DNA from: Austropuccinia psidii
Taxonomy: Eukaryota > Basidiomycota > Pucciniomycetes > Pucciniales > Sphaerophragmiaceae
Length of the DNA: 64,000 nt
Reading direction: 5' to 3'
NCBI GenBank assembly: GCA_023105745.1
Contig: JALGQZ010000001.1
Span: 60,427,937 to 60,491,936, forward strand
The notes beneath the pieces are model-generated. The model saw nothing but the letters and a program-made list of their open reading frames with translations. It did not search any database and had not been told where the DNA came from. The stretch's first letter is position 1; every line of letters begins with the position of its first letter. Shown here in pieces: positions 1-12,032 of the stretch. A program made the position numbers and the translations under genes.

Positions 1-1
1 T

Positions 2-1710
2 GAATCCAGCTTTGGAGACAGAAGGCCCAGTGGCGTCTACCAGCTCCAAACCAGCTCCAGAAGTGTCCAAAGACAAGCCCAAACAGCCTCAGAAGAAGTA
101 GAAAGGTCCCAAGAACCATCAAAGCAAGGGCAAGGGCAAAGCCAATTGGCACAGACCTTACCAACAAGGGTACAGGATACCCAAATTGGAGCCTTCAGCA
201 GTCAACAGTGTCTTCAATATGGCAAGACCTCTTATGGAATTCACAGCCAAAGCGCAGGAAAGGATGAACATAACTTTTCCATGCAAATAATAGATCAAAT
301 ACACTTTTTTAAATCTAGTATTGATGTAGAACTTGGCAAATTTGAGGCAAAGTTAAATAAAATCATATTGGACATGAGTGAATTCAAAAGAAATGACAAA
401 AAGTATACTGAATGGTATCAATTAACAAATGTCAGACTTGATTCAATTACCAATACATGTGACAGAATTTAGAGTAAATGTCAAGTTCAAAATGATGAAA
501 TGGAAGATCTTTCCATTCTAAACATTAATGATCAACTTAGAATTCTGAAAGACCTTGTCTTGGGAATAACTAAAAATACCAATCAGTTTGGCACACATTT
601 GGCAAAAAGTGACAGTGAAAGGCACAAGTTAAAGAATGAGATTGTTGCAAATGTAGAACAAATTAATAAGAATTATGAACCACATATGCCAAGACATTCT
701 ACACCTTTGATTGAAGAAAAACTCTCTGTTAAAGAAAGTTTGACGCCATTCCTAGGTGATAATGTTATATCTGCAAAAGATGTTCCCAAATTGGAAGAAT
801 GGCCAGAATTCTCTCGTGAGGGTGAATAAAACCATATCGAGTTCATCAAAACTATTGATATGGTGCAAGAAGACTTTCATATAGCTGATGAAATTATAGT
901 GCGAAAATTACACTGTCTGTTTACCAAAATTGCAGAGAAATGGTGTTACAAGATGAGGCTAGATCATGGAAAACATGATTGGTATTGGTGCAAATCTGAC
1001 GTGGTTACCAAATGGGCCAATAATTCTTGGAGGCTTGAAATGGAAAATGCTTTTGGAAGTACCATTTTTAACTCAGAAAAGGATTAACCACATACTTGGT
1101 TCTTCAAGCAAAAAGACAGATTATCTGCCTTACACCCAGATATGTCTGACACCATTATTAATATGAAAATATTAAGAAAATGTGGAGGAGAGCTAGAAAA
1201 TTCTATCAAGTGTAGATGTGTTGAACCCTGTTCAAAAGAAGACTACATTAATGCAATGGAAAATATCATTACTGGAACAAGAATTGGTAAAAGTTGGACT
1301 AAAACTCCTATAGAGTCCAAAATGGTCTCAAAGATTTCCAGAGAAGACAGAAAACCTGAAAGACCTGTTTTGAAGTGTCATAAATGTGGAAGTACTTCAA
1401 ATTTAGCCAACACTTGTACCAAGAAAACAAAAATCAATGAAGTTCAGTGTACTTAAGAGAAAGGGGAATTTGATATAGAATCTGCAGTCTCTGAAGATAC
1501 ACCAGTATAGGACTATCCCATTGAAAACATTACAGCTTTCTTTGAGGTCACAGAAGTCCATACTCACTTGCCACAATATAGTGAGGATTGCTATAACCTG
1601 AACAGTATCCAGGATGTCAGAATGTGTAAGACTAAACCTGCTAGAGGTAAAGCATACACTGCTGGAGCATCTTGTATCACATCAATTCTGATTAATGATA
1701 TTGAAGCAAG
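2..1710 (+). pseudogene. Gag of element 1, decayed, N-terminus outside window
   Basis: This is the structural Gag polyprotein, which forms the virus-like particle and binds RNA. A single frame runs from position 2 to 1711 without a frameshift. It is interrupted by stops at 470-472 (TAG), 827-829 (TAA), 1085-1087 (TAA), 1454-1456 (TAA) and 1508-1510 (TAG). The N-terminal part is Gln/Ser-rich, followed by a coiled-coil-like segment and a capsid-like region with the FSREGE and KWANNSW blocks. A CCHC zinc knuckle lies at 1376-1417 but has Asn where His is expected (CX2CX4NX4C). The copy in element 3 is collinear over this region and has the His. Gag and protease form one frame in this lineage, and the frame shifts by one base at about 1711, just before the LDTG motif. 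Confidence 0.88.
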
Positions 1711-4700
1711 GTAAATTTGGATACAGGGGAATTTTGCACTTGTGTGGGTAGAGATTATATTCAAGCTATACTTGTGAGCCTTAGAGGTAATTTCATATAC
1801 CCAAAAGACCACAAAATACAAAATTAACATATAAATATAAATAAAATAAATTTATTTATATTATAAAAATAAAAATTGAACTATAAATACAAATTTATAT
1901 TTAAGAATCAAAATTTAATTATAATTTAAAAATAAAATTACAATAAAATTTAAAATTATGAAATTATATTTTTACTTGTAAAAATCAAGTAAAAATGGAT
2001 TTTTAATAAAATTGTAAAAAATTAGATAAAAATTATTATAACTTTTTATCCAATAAATCAACATATAAAAATTATTTCACCATTTGATTCCTCATAAAAA
2101 ATTAGGTGGGGTCACCTCTGAGTGAAATTTTTGTAACTCAACTCTAAATAAGCTTAAATTAAGTTTTTAGTATTTTCAATACAAAAGTTGAAAATCCTCA
2201 AAACTCTAATTTAATTCACACCACATGTGGTGTTAACCATCAATTTTTGTGTTAAAATTGAGGTGTTGTGTTGAGTTTAGAAGTTATGAGGAATTGAAGT
2301 GTTTTCAATTGAATTCAATTGAAATGTCAAAATGTGCGCGTGTATTACATAAGTGAACTTTGATTTACATATGAGGTGTCAATTATTACTGTATTGTACT
2401 GTACAATTCAATTGAATTCCATATGTAAATTATAAGTATAATACATGATGAGGAATTAAAGGAAAAAATAAATTGGAAAGATTAAAATTGGGGGGGAAAA
2501 GGAACTCTAGCTCTAAGGGGGAGCCAGACCCCCCAAATCCTTGCTGACAGGCGTGGGATGTCAAAATTCACACAAAAGTTCATCACTTTTGGCCTGGAAT
2601 TGAGTTACAGGGTCTGTGAACTCAATTGATGATGAGGTTTTGATACCAACTGGGGTAGTTTTAGCTGTTGCCAAGAGGGTAAAACTACCCTTAAGATAAA
2701 ACAAACTTAGCAAAAACAGTTTTAACTGGTTTCTACGCCTCTTACACACATTTTGACGTGTTTTTAAGGATCTAGACAAGGTATTGCTATAGTAATAGCT
2801 GATTTAAGGATCTAAAATGGCTAAAAATGGCTTAAACCAGCCCTTTTTTGGTCCAAACCAGGGTTCAATGATGCCATAATTGGCTTTTCTGTTGCCAGAC
2901 TGTTTTTCACGACTGACAAGAGTAAGTTTTACTTTTGGAGTAAGAAAATTGGTGGCTATAAAAGAATGTCTTCTTTGCCCCACTTTTCTCTTCATGTTAG
3001 AATCTTTGCCTTTTATTAATTAGTTTGAACACGGTTAAACCAATCAATAAAAGATTCCAACCACCATTGTTAAATAATTTTGAGACTTTTAAACACGTGA
3101 AAAAATAATTATAATCATTGTTTGTAACTCTTATAATCATTTTTACCCCTGAACCACCCCAAAAGTGAATTAAAGCATCTTTCATCACTGTAAACCTTGT
3201 CACTTTGTTTCCAAATTCACTCTGGTCACTTTTGGGTGTGTTTTCTCTGTAATATTCTTTTTAAAGACTTTGTCCTTTAATTAATTTCTTGCAGTTCTTT
3301 GCTCAATTAATTCGAATTGAAATTGCTCTTGAAGAAATTTCTTTTGTAGCCTTAAAATATCTCTTGTAAAGTATTTTTTGGATAAATTTCAATGTTGGTA
3401 AAACAATAAATTTTTATTATATTATTGTTTTATACTAATAAGGTTTTAAACAATGAAATTGGCGTGTTTTCTCTTAAAAATAATATTTCTTACTATTTTT
3501 TAATTGATTTTTACCTTATACAAATTTTGAGGACAGGAAAAGTACTTGATTTTTAATCAAAGTTTCATATCCACACCTTACAATACTTCCTGAATGGAAA
3601 AACCATCTATTACCAATAGAAGGTGTACAATTTAGTAGTACCAGTGATAATATGTACCCTTTGGGGATATTGGACACTAATATTGTATTTCCAGACCCTG
3701 CAGGAAGTATAAGAATGAAGACAGAGAAAGTAGTAATGGACAATTGTACATCTCAACATATCATTCTTGGAAATGATCATTTGAATATTCATGGTATTGA
3801 AATAAATAACCATCAAGACAGATATTTTACAATTGAAGAAAATAAAAGACACAAATTTTCTTTTTCCAATATGTCCAAACAGATATCAATAGTATCTTCA
3901 ATGAAAGATACTTACAAGGAAGAATTTGTGACTAATCAACTTGTTGAATCACAAATTAATCCATCATTGTCACCAAAGATGAGAAATGAACTTATTGATG
4001 TGAAATACACATATAATAATGCATTTGCCTCTGATAATAAACTATTAGGTGCTATAAAAGGACATGAAGTTGATATTACTCTTAATATTGACAGACCGTA
4101 TCCTCCAGTACTTAGAAGACCAGATTATCCATCCAGTCCCAGAGCTAGAGAAGCCTTGAAAAGACATATCCAAGAGTTGATCCAACTTGGTGTACTAAGG
4201 AACATAGGCCATAATGAAGAAGTTGAAGTAACAACACCTGTTATTACTGCTTGGCATAATGATAAATCAAGAATTGTTGGAGATTTTAGGGCATTGAATA
4301 CCTACACCGTTCCAGATAGGTATCCAATTCCTAGAATTCAAGAAACCTTGACCCAATTGTCCAAAGCCAAGTATATAACATCAAAATGTTTTGATGCCTA
4401 AAGCTAATAAATTACTTAGAATTATCACTCACTGTGGTATTTATGAGTATCTTAGAATGCCATTTGGTATTAAAAATGCACCATCTCATTATCAGAGAAT
4501 GATGGATACCCTCTTCCCCACAGAATTATCTGGAGGATGGCTTATCAGTTATATTGATGATATTATTATATGTTCTGATTCATGGTCTTTGCACCTTGAA
4601 AGACTTGCAAGAGTACTTCACAAAGCTGCAGAAGTGAATATGAAGATTTTACTCAAGAAATGCAATTTTGGTTTTGAAGATCTCAAAGCATTAGGACATA

Positions 4701-7003
4701 TTGTTTCTGGTTTAAGCTTGGGTATTGACAAAAATACAGTGGAGGCAGTGTTACTTAAGACAATACCCCAGAATAAGAAAGAAATGATGTATTTTCTAGC
4801 ATTTGCCAGTTATTATAGGCAACACTTGAAAGACTTTGAAATTCTTGCCAAGTCACTCTACAGAATCTGTGATCAACAGACAGTATTTGAGATGACACAA
4901 GAGAGAATTAAAGCTTATGAGAAGATAAGGAAAGCTCTTACAGAAGCACCTTTACTCCTCATGCCTGACTGGAATATAACTTTGAAATTGTTCCTTGATG
5001 CATGTGGAGATGCATCAGGGGCAGCCCTACATCAAGCCCAAATTATTGATTACAAACCTACAGAAGGACCAGTTTCTTACATCTCAAGAAAAATCAAACC
5101 AACAGAAGCCAGATATGGTGCAAGCCAAATGTAGTGCTTATGTTTGGTATGGGAACTTGAGAAATTACACTATTATCTTGATGGCAGTGTTTTTGAAGTG
5201 ATAACTTACTGTAATGCTGTGAAATAACTTCTTAACATGAAAACTCCCAACAGACATGTGTTGAGATGGCAAATAGCCATTCAAGAATACAGAGGAAGCA
5301 TGACTAAAGTTTATATAGCAGGAAACATTCATAAGAATGCTGATGGAATTAGCAGGTGGGAATTAGCCAATACTCCTGATAATCCATCTTATGTACCTTT
5401 GGAAGTAGAACCACAAATTCCAATTGAGGACATTAACATAACTGATATTGGGACTGAATTCTTTGAAGAAGTCAGGGAATCTTCTAAGAAAGACAATAAT
5501 TTCCATATCTTGAATTCCTTATTAGATAAAGACTGCAAAGATACATCTTTAGTCAATGAACTGGATGAAGTTTGGAAAAATTCCTATTCTTAAGGAAGAT
5601 TTCACTTGATTGATGGTATTATTTACCACAGAAGCAAACATTCTTGTGTGATGACATTGTGTAGCAGATTGCTTATCAATACCATTCTTCATGAATGACA
5701 TGATAGAATCTACTCTGAACACCTGTAAAAGGACAGAACACTTGAAAAAGTGAAGAACTGTGCATAGTGGCCATCTTGGAGAAAAGAGACCATTGAATAT
5801 TGCCATACCTGTGACAGATTTCAGAAAGAAAACAGGAGTACAGGCAAGAAACTTGGACTTAGGATCCATATTCAAGAACCAAAATCCCCTTGGGATGTTG
5901 TTCACATGGATTGGGTCACAGCACTTCCTCCAGGTGGTGACAGAAGGTATAATTCTTGTTTAGTCATTGTGGACAGATATAGTAAGACTCCCATATTCTT
6001 ACCATGTCATAAAGATGACACAGCTATGGATACCGCTCTTCTTCTATGAAGTAGAGTTATTTCTAATACAGGACTATTCAAGAATATCATAAGTGACAGA
6101 GCTCCCAAGTTCACTCCTGCACTTTGAACCAATCTTCAAAGACTGTTTGGGACTAAGCTATCATTCTCTACAGCATATCATCCTCAGCCAGATAGGCTAG
6201 CAGGAAGAATGATTCAAACTTTAGAAGACATAATCAGGAGATTTTGTGCTTATGTGTTAGAATTCAAAGATTCAGATGGCTTTACCCATGACTGGTGCAC
6301 TCTTATACCTGCATTATAATTAGCATATAAAACATCAGTCCATTCTTCCACAGGTCAAACTCCTGCTATTTTAAAGAATGGATGGAATCCAAGACTCCCA
6401 GAAGATACACTGAGGAAAGACTTGATTGACATTCATCTTACAGCTTCCAGCTTCAAAGTAATGCTTGATAAATTAAAACATCATGCAAAACAAAGTATGA
6501 ATGATGCTTTTGAATATGCTAAACGGAAGTGGGAAAAGAGTCACAAAGTACCAGACTTCAAAGTAGGGGACTTAGTTCTAGTTTCAACCTTGAATTTGAA
6601 TAATATCAAAGGCACAAAGAAACTTAAATATTCTTATGTAGGACATTTTATTATTGTTTCCTTACATGGAACCAATGCAGTTCAAGTGGAATTGAGTGGT
6701 GAATTGGAAAATAAACACCCCACTTTTCCAGTCAGCCTGATAGAACCTTATCAACCAACTGACAAAGAATTGTTTCCTTTAAGGAACCCAACTCCTTTGA
6801 CTGTACCACCAGTGGAACAGGATTAAGAGAAAAAGATAAAGAAAGTCATTAAAGAAAAGAGACTTAGGGGCAAAAATCAAAGAGAATATCTAGTCAGATA
6901 TAGAAATCCAGTACATGAAGATGAATGGCTGGCAGAATCAGAGATACCTGACTCAGATAATCTCTTAAGAAGATTTAGACATGAAAGAAGGCCACAAGCC
7001 TGA
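1711..7003 (+). pseudogene. Pol of element 1 (PR-RT-RNaseH-IN-chromodomain), decayed and interrupted
   Basis: The replication polyprotein of element 1. The protease motif LDTG lies at 1717-1728, and solo LTR A splits the protease at 1773. Pol resumes at 3583. RT shows YPIPRIQ, a YIDD catalytic box at 4550-4561 and the thumb region. A deletion of roughly 26 bp at about 4386 removes the block that in element 3 reads MDALKGF, which carries the first catalytic Asp. RNase H ([13 protein letters not shown]) is cut by TAG at 5132-5134. The integrase core follows from about 5905 with MDWVTALPPGG, and the second Asp is present in ISDR. The catalytic Glu of LAERM is Gly here (LAGRM). About ten in-frame stops fall in RNase H and integrase. 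The last part (6830-7003) is a chromodomain-like tail, REYLVRY...EDEWLAES, ending at TGA 7001-7003. Confidence 0.88.
1773..3582 (+). mobile_element. Solo LTR A inserted in element 1 protease
   Basis: An 1810-bp solo LTR that starts TGTGAGCCTTAGAGG and ends CACACCTTACA. It is flanked by a perfect 5-bp duplication ATACT (1768-1772 and 3583-3587). Removing the LTR and one duplication restores the protease reading across the junction. The same LTR occurs at 40441-42244 and 44242-46021. The interior has no supported coding sequence. It contains a 20-bp perfect palindrome at 2304-2323 shared by all three copies. The element body was probably lost by LTR-LTR recombination. Confidence 0.95.
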
Positions 7004-7137
7004 ATGTAACTATAAATGTGCTTTTAATTAATTGATCTGAGTAATCAAAAAAGAGGTTGGACAGTGTACATTAACCCACTTTGGGGTCTTTTTCAACTTT
7101 ATACCATTGATAAGATTGTAGTACAATTTTTTTTTTT

Positions 7138-7149
7138 GGTGGGAGGGAA
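7138..7149 (+). other. Polypurine tract of element 1
   Basis: GGTGGGAGGGAA follows a T-run and directly abuts the TGTGAGCC start of the 3' LTR. This is the expected plus-strand DNA priming site. Equivalent tracts sit beside the LTRs at 26848-26859 (minus), 44230-44241 and 51303-51313 (minus). Confidence 0.8.
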
Positions 7150-9049
7150 TGTGAGCCTTGAGGTATATTTTTAATACCCAAATAGGCCACAACTATCTTA
7201 CAAATAAATTCTGAACTATGCATAACCCATAAGTCATGCATATATTCAAAATTCATCATTTTTGATTTCAGAAAAGATGAATAGCTTTTTATTGAGTAAG
7301 TAAATCCATGGATTTAAGGCCAGATTTGGATTCTACACAAAAATTAACCTAGGGTAGCTCTATAGAGTGAATAATCTCAAATCAACTCTTTGAGGTGGTA
7401 ATATGGAAAAAGCTTCAATACCACATAAAAGATCTGTGACAATTTTTCTTTTTCTCTATTTCATGCTAAAATAATGGGAATGTGAGAAATCCCATGTTAC
7501 ATACACATTAAGAATAGAGTTACGCATGTTCTGAGCACTTAATATTATGGTATTCTTACATGCACTTTTGGTACACCCATAGTGGATATCTCACTTGAAG
7601 CTTGAATTTCTATTTTGATGTAAAAAATAGGCAAGGAGGACAAAAGACATCAAAGAGAGCCAGGGTACCCAACTTCTGAGGCCTCTGAGGCGTGGACAGC
7701 TCCAAAGATTGGATCCATGGCTGATCTTGGCCCAATTAGTAAACTAAAACCTTTTGGGAACTTGGTTACCATGTTACAACTACAGTAAATTATAAGAAAA
7801 TAGCAAATAACCTGCTATTTTGACGTGCCAAGGAGGTAAAGAACAACTTAGACTCCTGTAAACATGTCAATTATTAATGAATTTCAAGGAATAAACCCCA
7901 AAGAGTGATTACAACCCTTTTTGGACTTGTATCCATTGATTTACCTCATAGCAACCAGCCATAGACTGCTATTTGCAATTCTACATAGAATTGAGGTAAA
8001 ACTTCAAAAATTCATTAAAAATACAATTCTTATTGAATCTTTCTGAAGCTATAAGGACCAATTACAAAATTTATGATTCATATAAAAACCAAAAAGAATT
8101 ATATTTTTATATGTAAAATTAGAAGGCTTACTTACAGTTCATTTTTGATGATTCCAGGTGAAACACAGAATCCTTAAAAATTTACAGAAGATACATTCTG
8201 TGATGAAATTTCCAATAACACTAATAACTTTGAAAAATAAAGGATCTTTTTGGAATAAAAGAAGATTTACAGTTGTTACTCCTTTTATTCCTAACCATAA
8301 ATGGGTTGGTAGTCATGTCAAAGCCTCAATTAAGTAATTATGATAATCTTACATGACAGCAAATGATGCAATCAATAATCCGAAAGGGTTTATTGTTTCC
8401 TCACTAACTGGATTTTCAGTTTGCTCCATGGCATGCCTCTGTGAGCTGTCTTAGACTTAAAAGAGGCCTCCTCTTGCTTTTTTTTTCACATCATCACATT
8501 ATCAAATTATACCTTTATTACCAACAAGTAAGTATTAGTTAAAGCTTTTCTTAAGTGTTTTATTCCTTCTGAATCAATCAGAAAGACGTTAAATCATAGA
8601 AATCAACTATATATTGTTGTAATACAGTTATAACTCATTTTGATCCATTAAATCCACTATTATATGTCAAATTCCTCTACTTCTATCTTTCAATAAGCTC
8701 TTTGGAGTATTAGTGAGTAATTTTTCTTAATTCTGAACGTTTTGCTGTAGTAATAGTTTTCTTCAAAGAATTATCATTATAATTATCCTTGTAAAAGATA
8801 ATTATATATTAAAATAATTTCATTCTTTTGATAAAGAAGTCTTTATTATTAAATTCTTCTTGTAATTTATTCTAGTAGACAATTACTGCTGACTGTTATA
8901 ATCACTGGTAGTGTATAACATGTAAAAGAAATAATTCTTCAATTATTTAATTGTGGTTATAATAATTTTTATTATTATATTTGTAAGAACAGTAATAGTA
9001 CTGTTGATTAATAGTAATATCATCAAAAGATTCATAGACACATCTTACA
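7150..9049 (+). repeat. 3' LTR of element 1 (family B)
   Basis: A 1900-bp LTR from TGTGAGCCTTGAGG to ATAGACACATCTTACA. It matches the solo LTR at 10111-12032 and both LTRs of element 3. Two GC-rich boxes stand out in the A+T-rich sequence: a CTGAGGCC repeat near 7674-7695 and AAGAGGCCTCCTCTT at 8461-8475. Both are conserved in all four B copies, so they are candidate promoter or factor-binding elements. No reading frame inside is supported. Confidence 0.93.
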
Positions 9050-10110
9050 TGGACCCAGGAATATACTGCACCTGTGTTAGTAAGGGTTATTTGAAGACAA
9101 TTATACCAGACTTGGAAGAAAAAATGTATACCAATACAATGAGTTCAATTTAGTAGTGCAAGTGAAAGGATGAAGCCCTTAGAATATCTTAATTGACACT
9201 AATTTTCCCTCACCCTTCCCAACATATAAAAGTGAAAGTAGAGTTTGTAGTAATGGAAAACTGTACTAGTAACCATTTAATACTAGGAAATGATTACTTT
9301 TCAATTTATTTTATAGATATCTCTAACCAGAAAGACAGATATTTCACCACAGGAGACAATAAAAGACAGAAATTTGGTTTATTGAGCAATAAAAAACCAA
9401 TTACTGTTATAAAAAGTGAAGGGAAAATTGCAGGAAGACATTCATAAATAAAAAAAACAACTCACAGAGGCAGAACTCAATGAAGAATTAACAGAAAAAA
9501 TTAAATAAAGATTGATTTATCTCTTATACAGAGACAAAAGTGCCTTTGCAACTGACAAAGAACTACTAGGTACTATAATTGGACATGAGGTAGAAATTAT
9601 TCTTAATTTGGGAAAACCTTATCCACCCCTGTCAAGAAGACAAGCTTACCCAGCCAGCCCAAGAGCTAGAGAAGCCTTGGAGCTTCTCACTAAGTAATAA
9701 ATGCACCTTGGGGCGTTAAGGAAAGTAGGGCATAATGAACAGGTAGAAGTCACCATACCTGTCATTATAACTTGGAACAATGGAAAATAAAAGATGGTAG
9801 GAAACTTCAGAGCTTTAAATACCTATACTATGCCTGAGAGATATCCAACACCCATAATCCATTAGACATTAACACAATTCTCACAGGCTAAGTTTATTAA
9901 ATCCATGGATGCTTTAAAGGGGTATCACCAGAATATCTTCACAGAAAATGCCAGAAGACTACTATGGATAATAGTCAATGTGGAATTTATGAATACCTAA
10001 GGATGCCTTTTGGTATAAAAAATTCTCCTTCTCATTATCAAAGAATAATAACAACCATATTCCCTGAAGAATTATCAGAATGATCGTTAATAATCTATGT
10101 TGATTATATC
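9050..10110 (+). pseudogene. Protease and N-terminal RT of element 2, decayed
   Basis: The segment opens with the protease motif read as D-P-G followed by ...YCTCVSKGYL, homologous to LDTGEFCTC of elements 1 and 3. A conserved block (VEFVVMENCT...LILGNDY) follows at about 9235-9300. RT starts near 9536 (FATDKELLG...PYPP...YPASPRAREALE) and reaches the catalytic region. YVDD reads YVDY at the end, so the second catalytic Asp is lost. There are several stops and frameshifts. The segment stops at the target duplication of solo LTR B, and the RT frame continues at 12038. Confidence 0.8.
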
Positions 10111-12032
10111 TGTGAGTCTTGAGGTATATTTTACATACCCAAATAGGCCACAATTATCTTAAAAATAAATTTTGAATTATGCATAACTCATAAGTCATGC
10201 ATATATCCAAAATTCATCATTTTTGATTTCAGAAATAATCAATAACTTTTTATTGAGTAAGTAAATCCATGAATTTAAGGCCAGATTTGGATTCTACACA
10301 AAATTTCACCTAGGGTAACTCCATAGAGCGAATAAGGTCAAATTAACTCTTTGAAGTGGTAAAATGGAAAATACTTCAATACCACATCATCAATACCACA
10401 TAAAAGATCTGTGAAAAGTTTTGTTTTTCTCTATTTCACGCCAAAGTAATGGGAATGTGAGAAATCCCATGTTACACATACACTGAGAATAGTGATATGC
10501 ATGTTTTGAGCACTTAATATCATGGTATTCCTTCATGGACTTTTGGTACACCCATAGTGGATATCTCACTGAGCTTAAATTTCTATTTTGACATGAAAAA
10601 TAGGCAAGGGGGACAAAAGACATCAAAGAGAGCCAGGGTACCCAACTTCTGAGGCCTCAGAGGCGTGGAAATCTCCAAAGCCTGGATCCATCGCTGATCT
10701 TGGCCTAATTGGTAAACTAAAACCCTTTGGGAACTTGGTTACCATGTTACAACTACTGTAAATCTTAAGAAAATAGCAAATAACCTGCTATTTTGACGTG
10801 CAAAGGAGGTAAAGAGCTACTTAGACTCCTGTAACCATGTCAATTATTAATGATTTTCCATTGATAAACCCCCAAAGAGTAATTAAAACCCTTTTTGGAC
10901 TTGTATCCATTGATTTACCTCATGGAAACCAGTGAAACACTGATATTTGCAATTCTACGTAGAAATGAGGTAAAAACTTCAAAAATTCATTAAAAATAAA
11001 ATTCTTAATGAAACTTTCTGAAACTTCCAGAACTAATAGATATCTGTATTATCTATGGTACAACCAAAAATAATCATGGTTTTACTAGTTAAATTCAAAG
11101 TTTTACTTACAGTCCATTCATGACTATTCTACGTGAAACACTGAATCTTCAAAAATTCACAGTAATTACAACCTGGGATGAAATTGCCAATAACATTGAT
11201 GACTTTGAGAAATCAATGATTATTTTGGAATAAAAGAAGATTTACAGATGTTACTCCTTTTATTCTTAACCATATTGGGGTTGGTAGTCATGTAAAAGCA
11301 TCAATTAGGTTATTATGATAATCTTACGTGACAACAGATGATGCAATCAATAATCCAAAAAGGTTTATTGTTTCCTCACTAACTGGTTTTTCAGTCTGCT
11401 TCATGGTGCGCCTCTGCGAGCTGTTGTTGACTTAAAAGAGGCCTCCTCTTTCTGTTTTTTCCACATCATCATCATCATATTATTATTTAAATCATTATTA
11501 CCAACAAGTAAGTATTAGATATAGCTATTCTTAAGTGTTTTGAATCTTTCAGAATCAATCAGGAAGACGTGAAATCATATAATCCAACTATATATTGTTG
11601 TAATACTGTTATAAATTTATTCTGATCCTTAAAATTCACAAGTCTAGGTCAAATCCCTCCATCTTATCTTTCAATAAGTTCTTTGGAATATTAGTGAGTG
11701 ATTTATTTTTAATTCTTAAAGTTTTTCTCTAAAATAAGTTTTCTTCAAGAATTATTATTATAATTATTCTTGCAAAAGATAATTATATATTAAAATGATT
11801 TTATTATTTAAATAAAAGAAGTTTTTTTATCAAAATCTTCTTGTAATTGATTCTTGTAGACAATTACTGCTCACTGTTAAAATCACTAGTAGAGTTTAAC
11901 ATGTGAAAGAAATAATTCTTTAATTATTTAATTGTGGTTATAATAATATTTCATTATTATATTTCATAAGAACAGACATAGTACTGTTGATTAATAGTGA
12001 TATTGTCATCAGTTTCATAGTCACATCTTACA
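10111..12032 (+). mobile_element. Solo LTR B inserted in element 2 RT
   Basis: A 1922-bp LTR from TGTGAGTCTTGAGG to TCACATCTTACA, with a perfect duplication ATATC at 10106-10110 and 12033-12037. It sits directly after the YVDY codons of RT. Without it the frame reads YVDYIIVFSGN. It carries the B-type GC boxes, including the perfect palindrome TCTGAGGCCTCAGA at 10648-10661 and AAGAGGCCTCCTCTT at 11436-11450. A short (ATC)n run lies near 11463. No coding sequence is supported inside. Confidence 0.95.

Larger units (their letters stand above)
1..9049 (+). mobile_element. Element 1: Ty3/Gypsy retrotransposon, LTR family B, left end outside window
   Basis: The unit holds gag from position 2, then protease, RT, RNase H, integrase with a chromodomain-like tail, a polypurine tract and a 1.9-kb 3' LTR. 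The 5' LTR and the first part of gag lie left of the window. Solo LTR A (1773-3582) is inserted in the protease. Directly after the 3' LTR the sequence resumes inside the protease of element 2, so element 1 sits within element 2. The 5 bp after it (TGGAC, 9050-9054) should recur left of its missing 5' LTR. Many in-frame stops make it non-functional. Confidence 0.9.
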
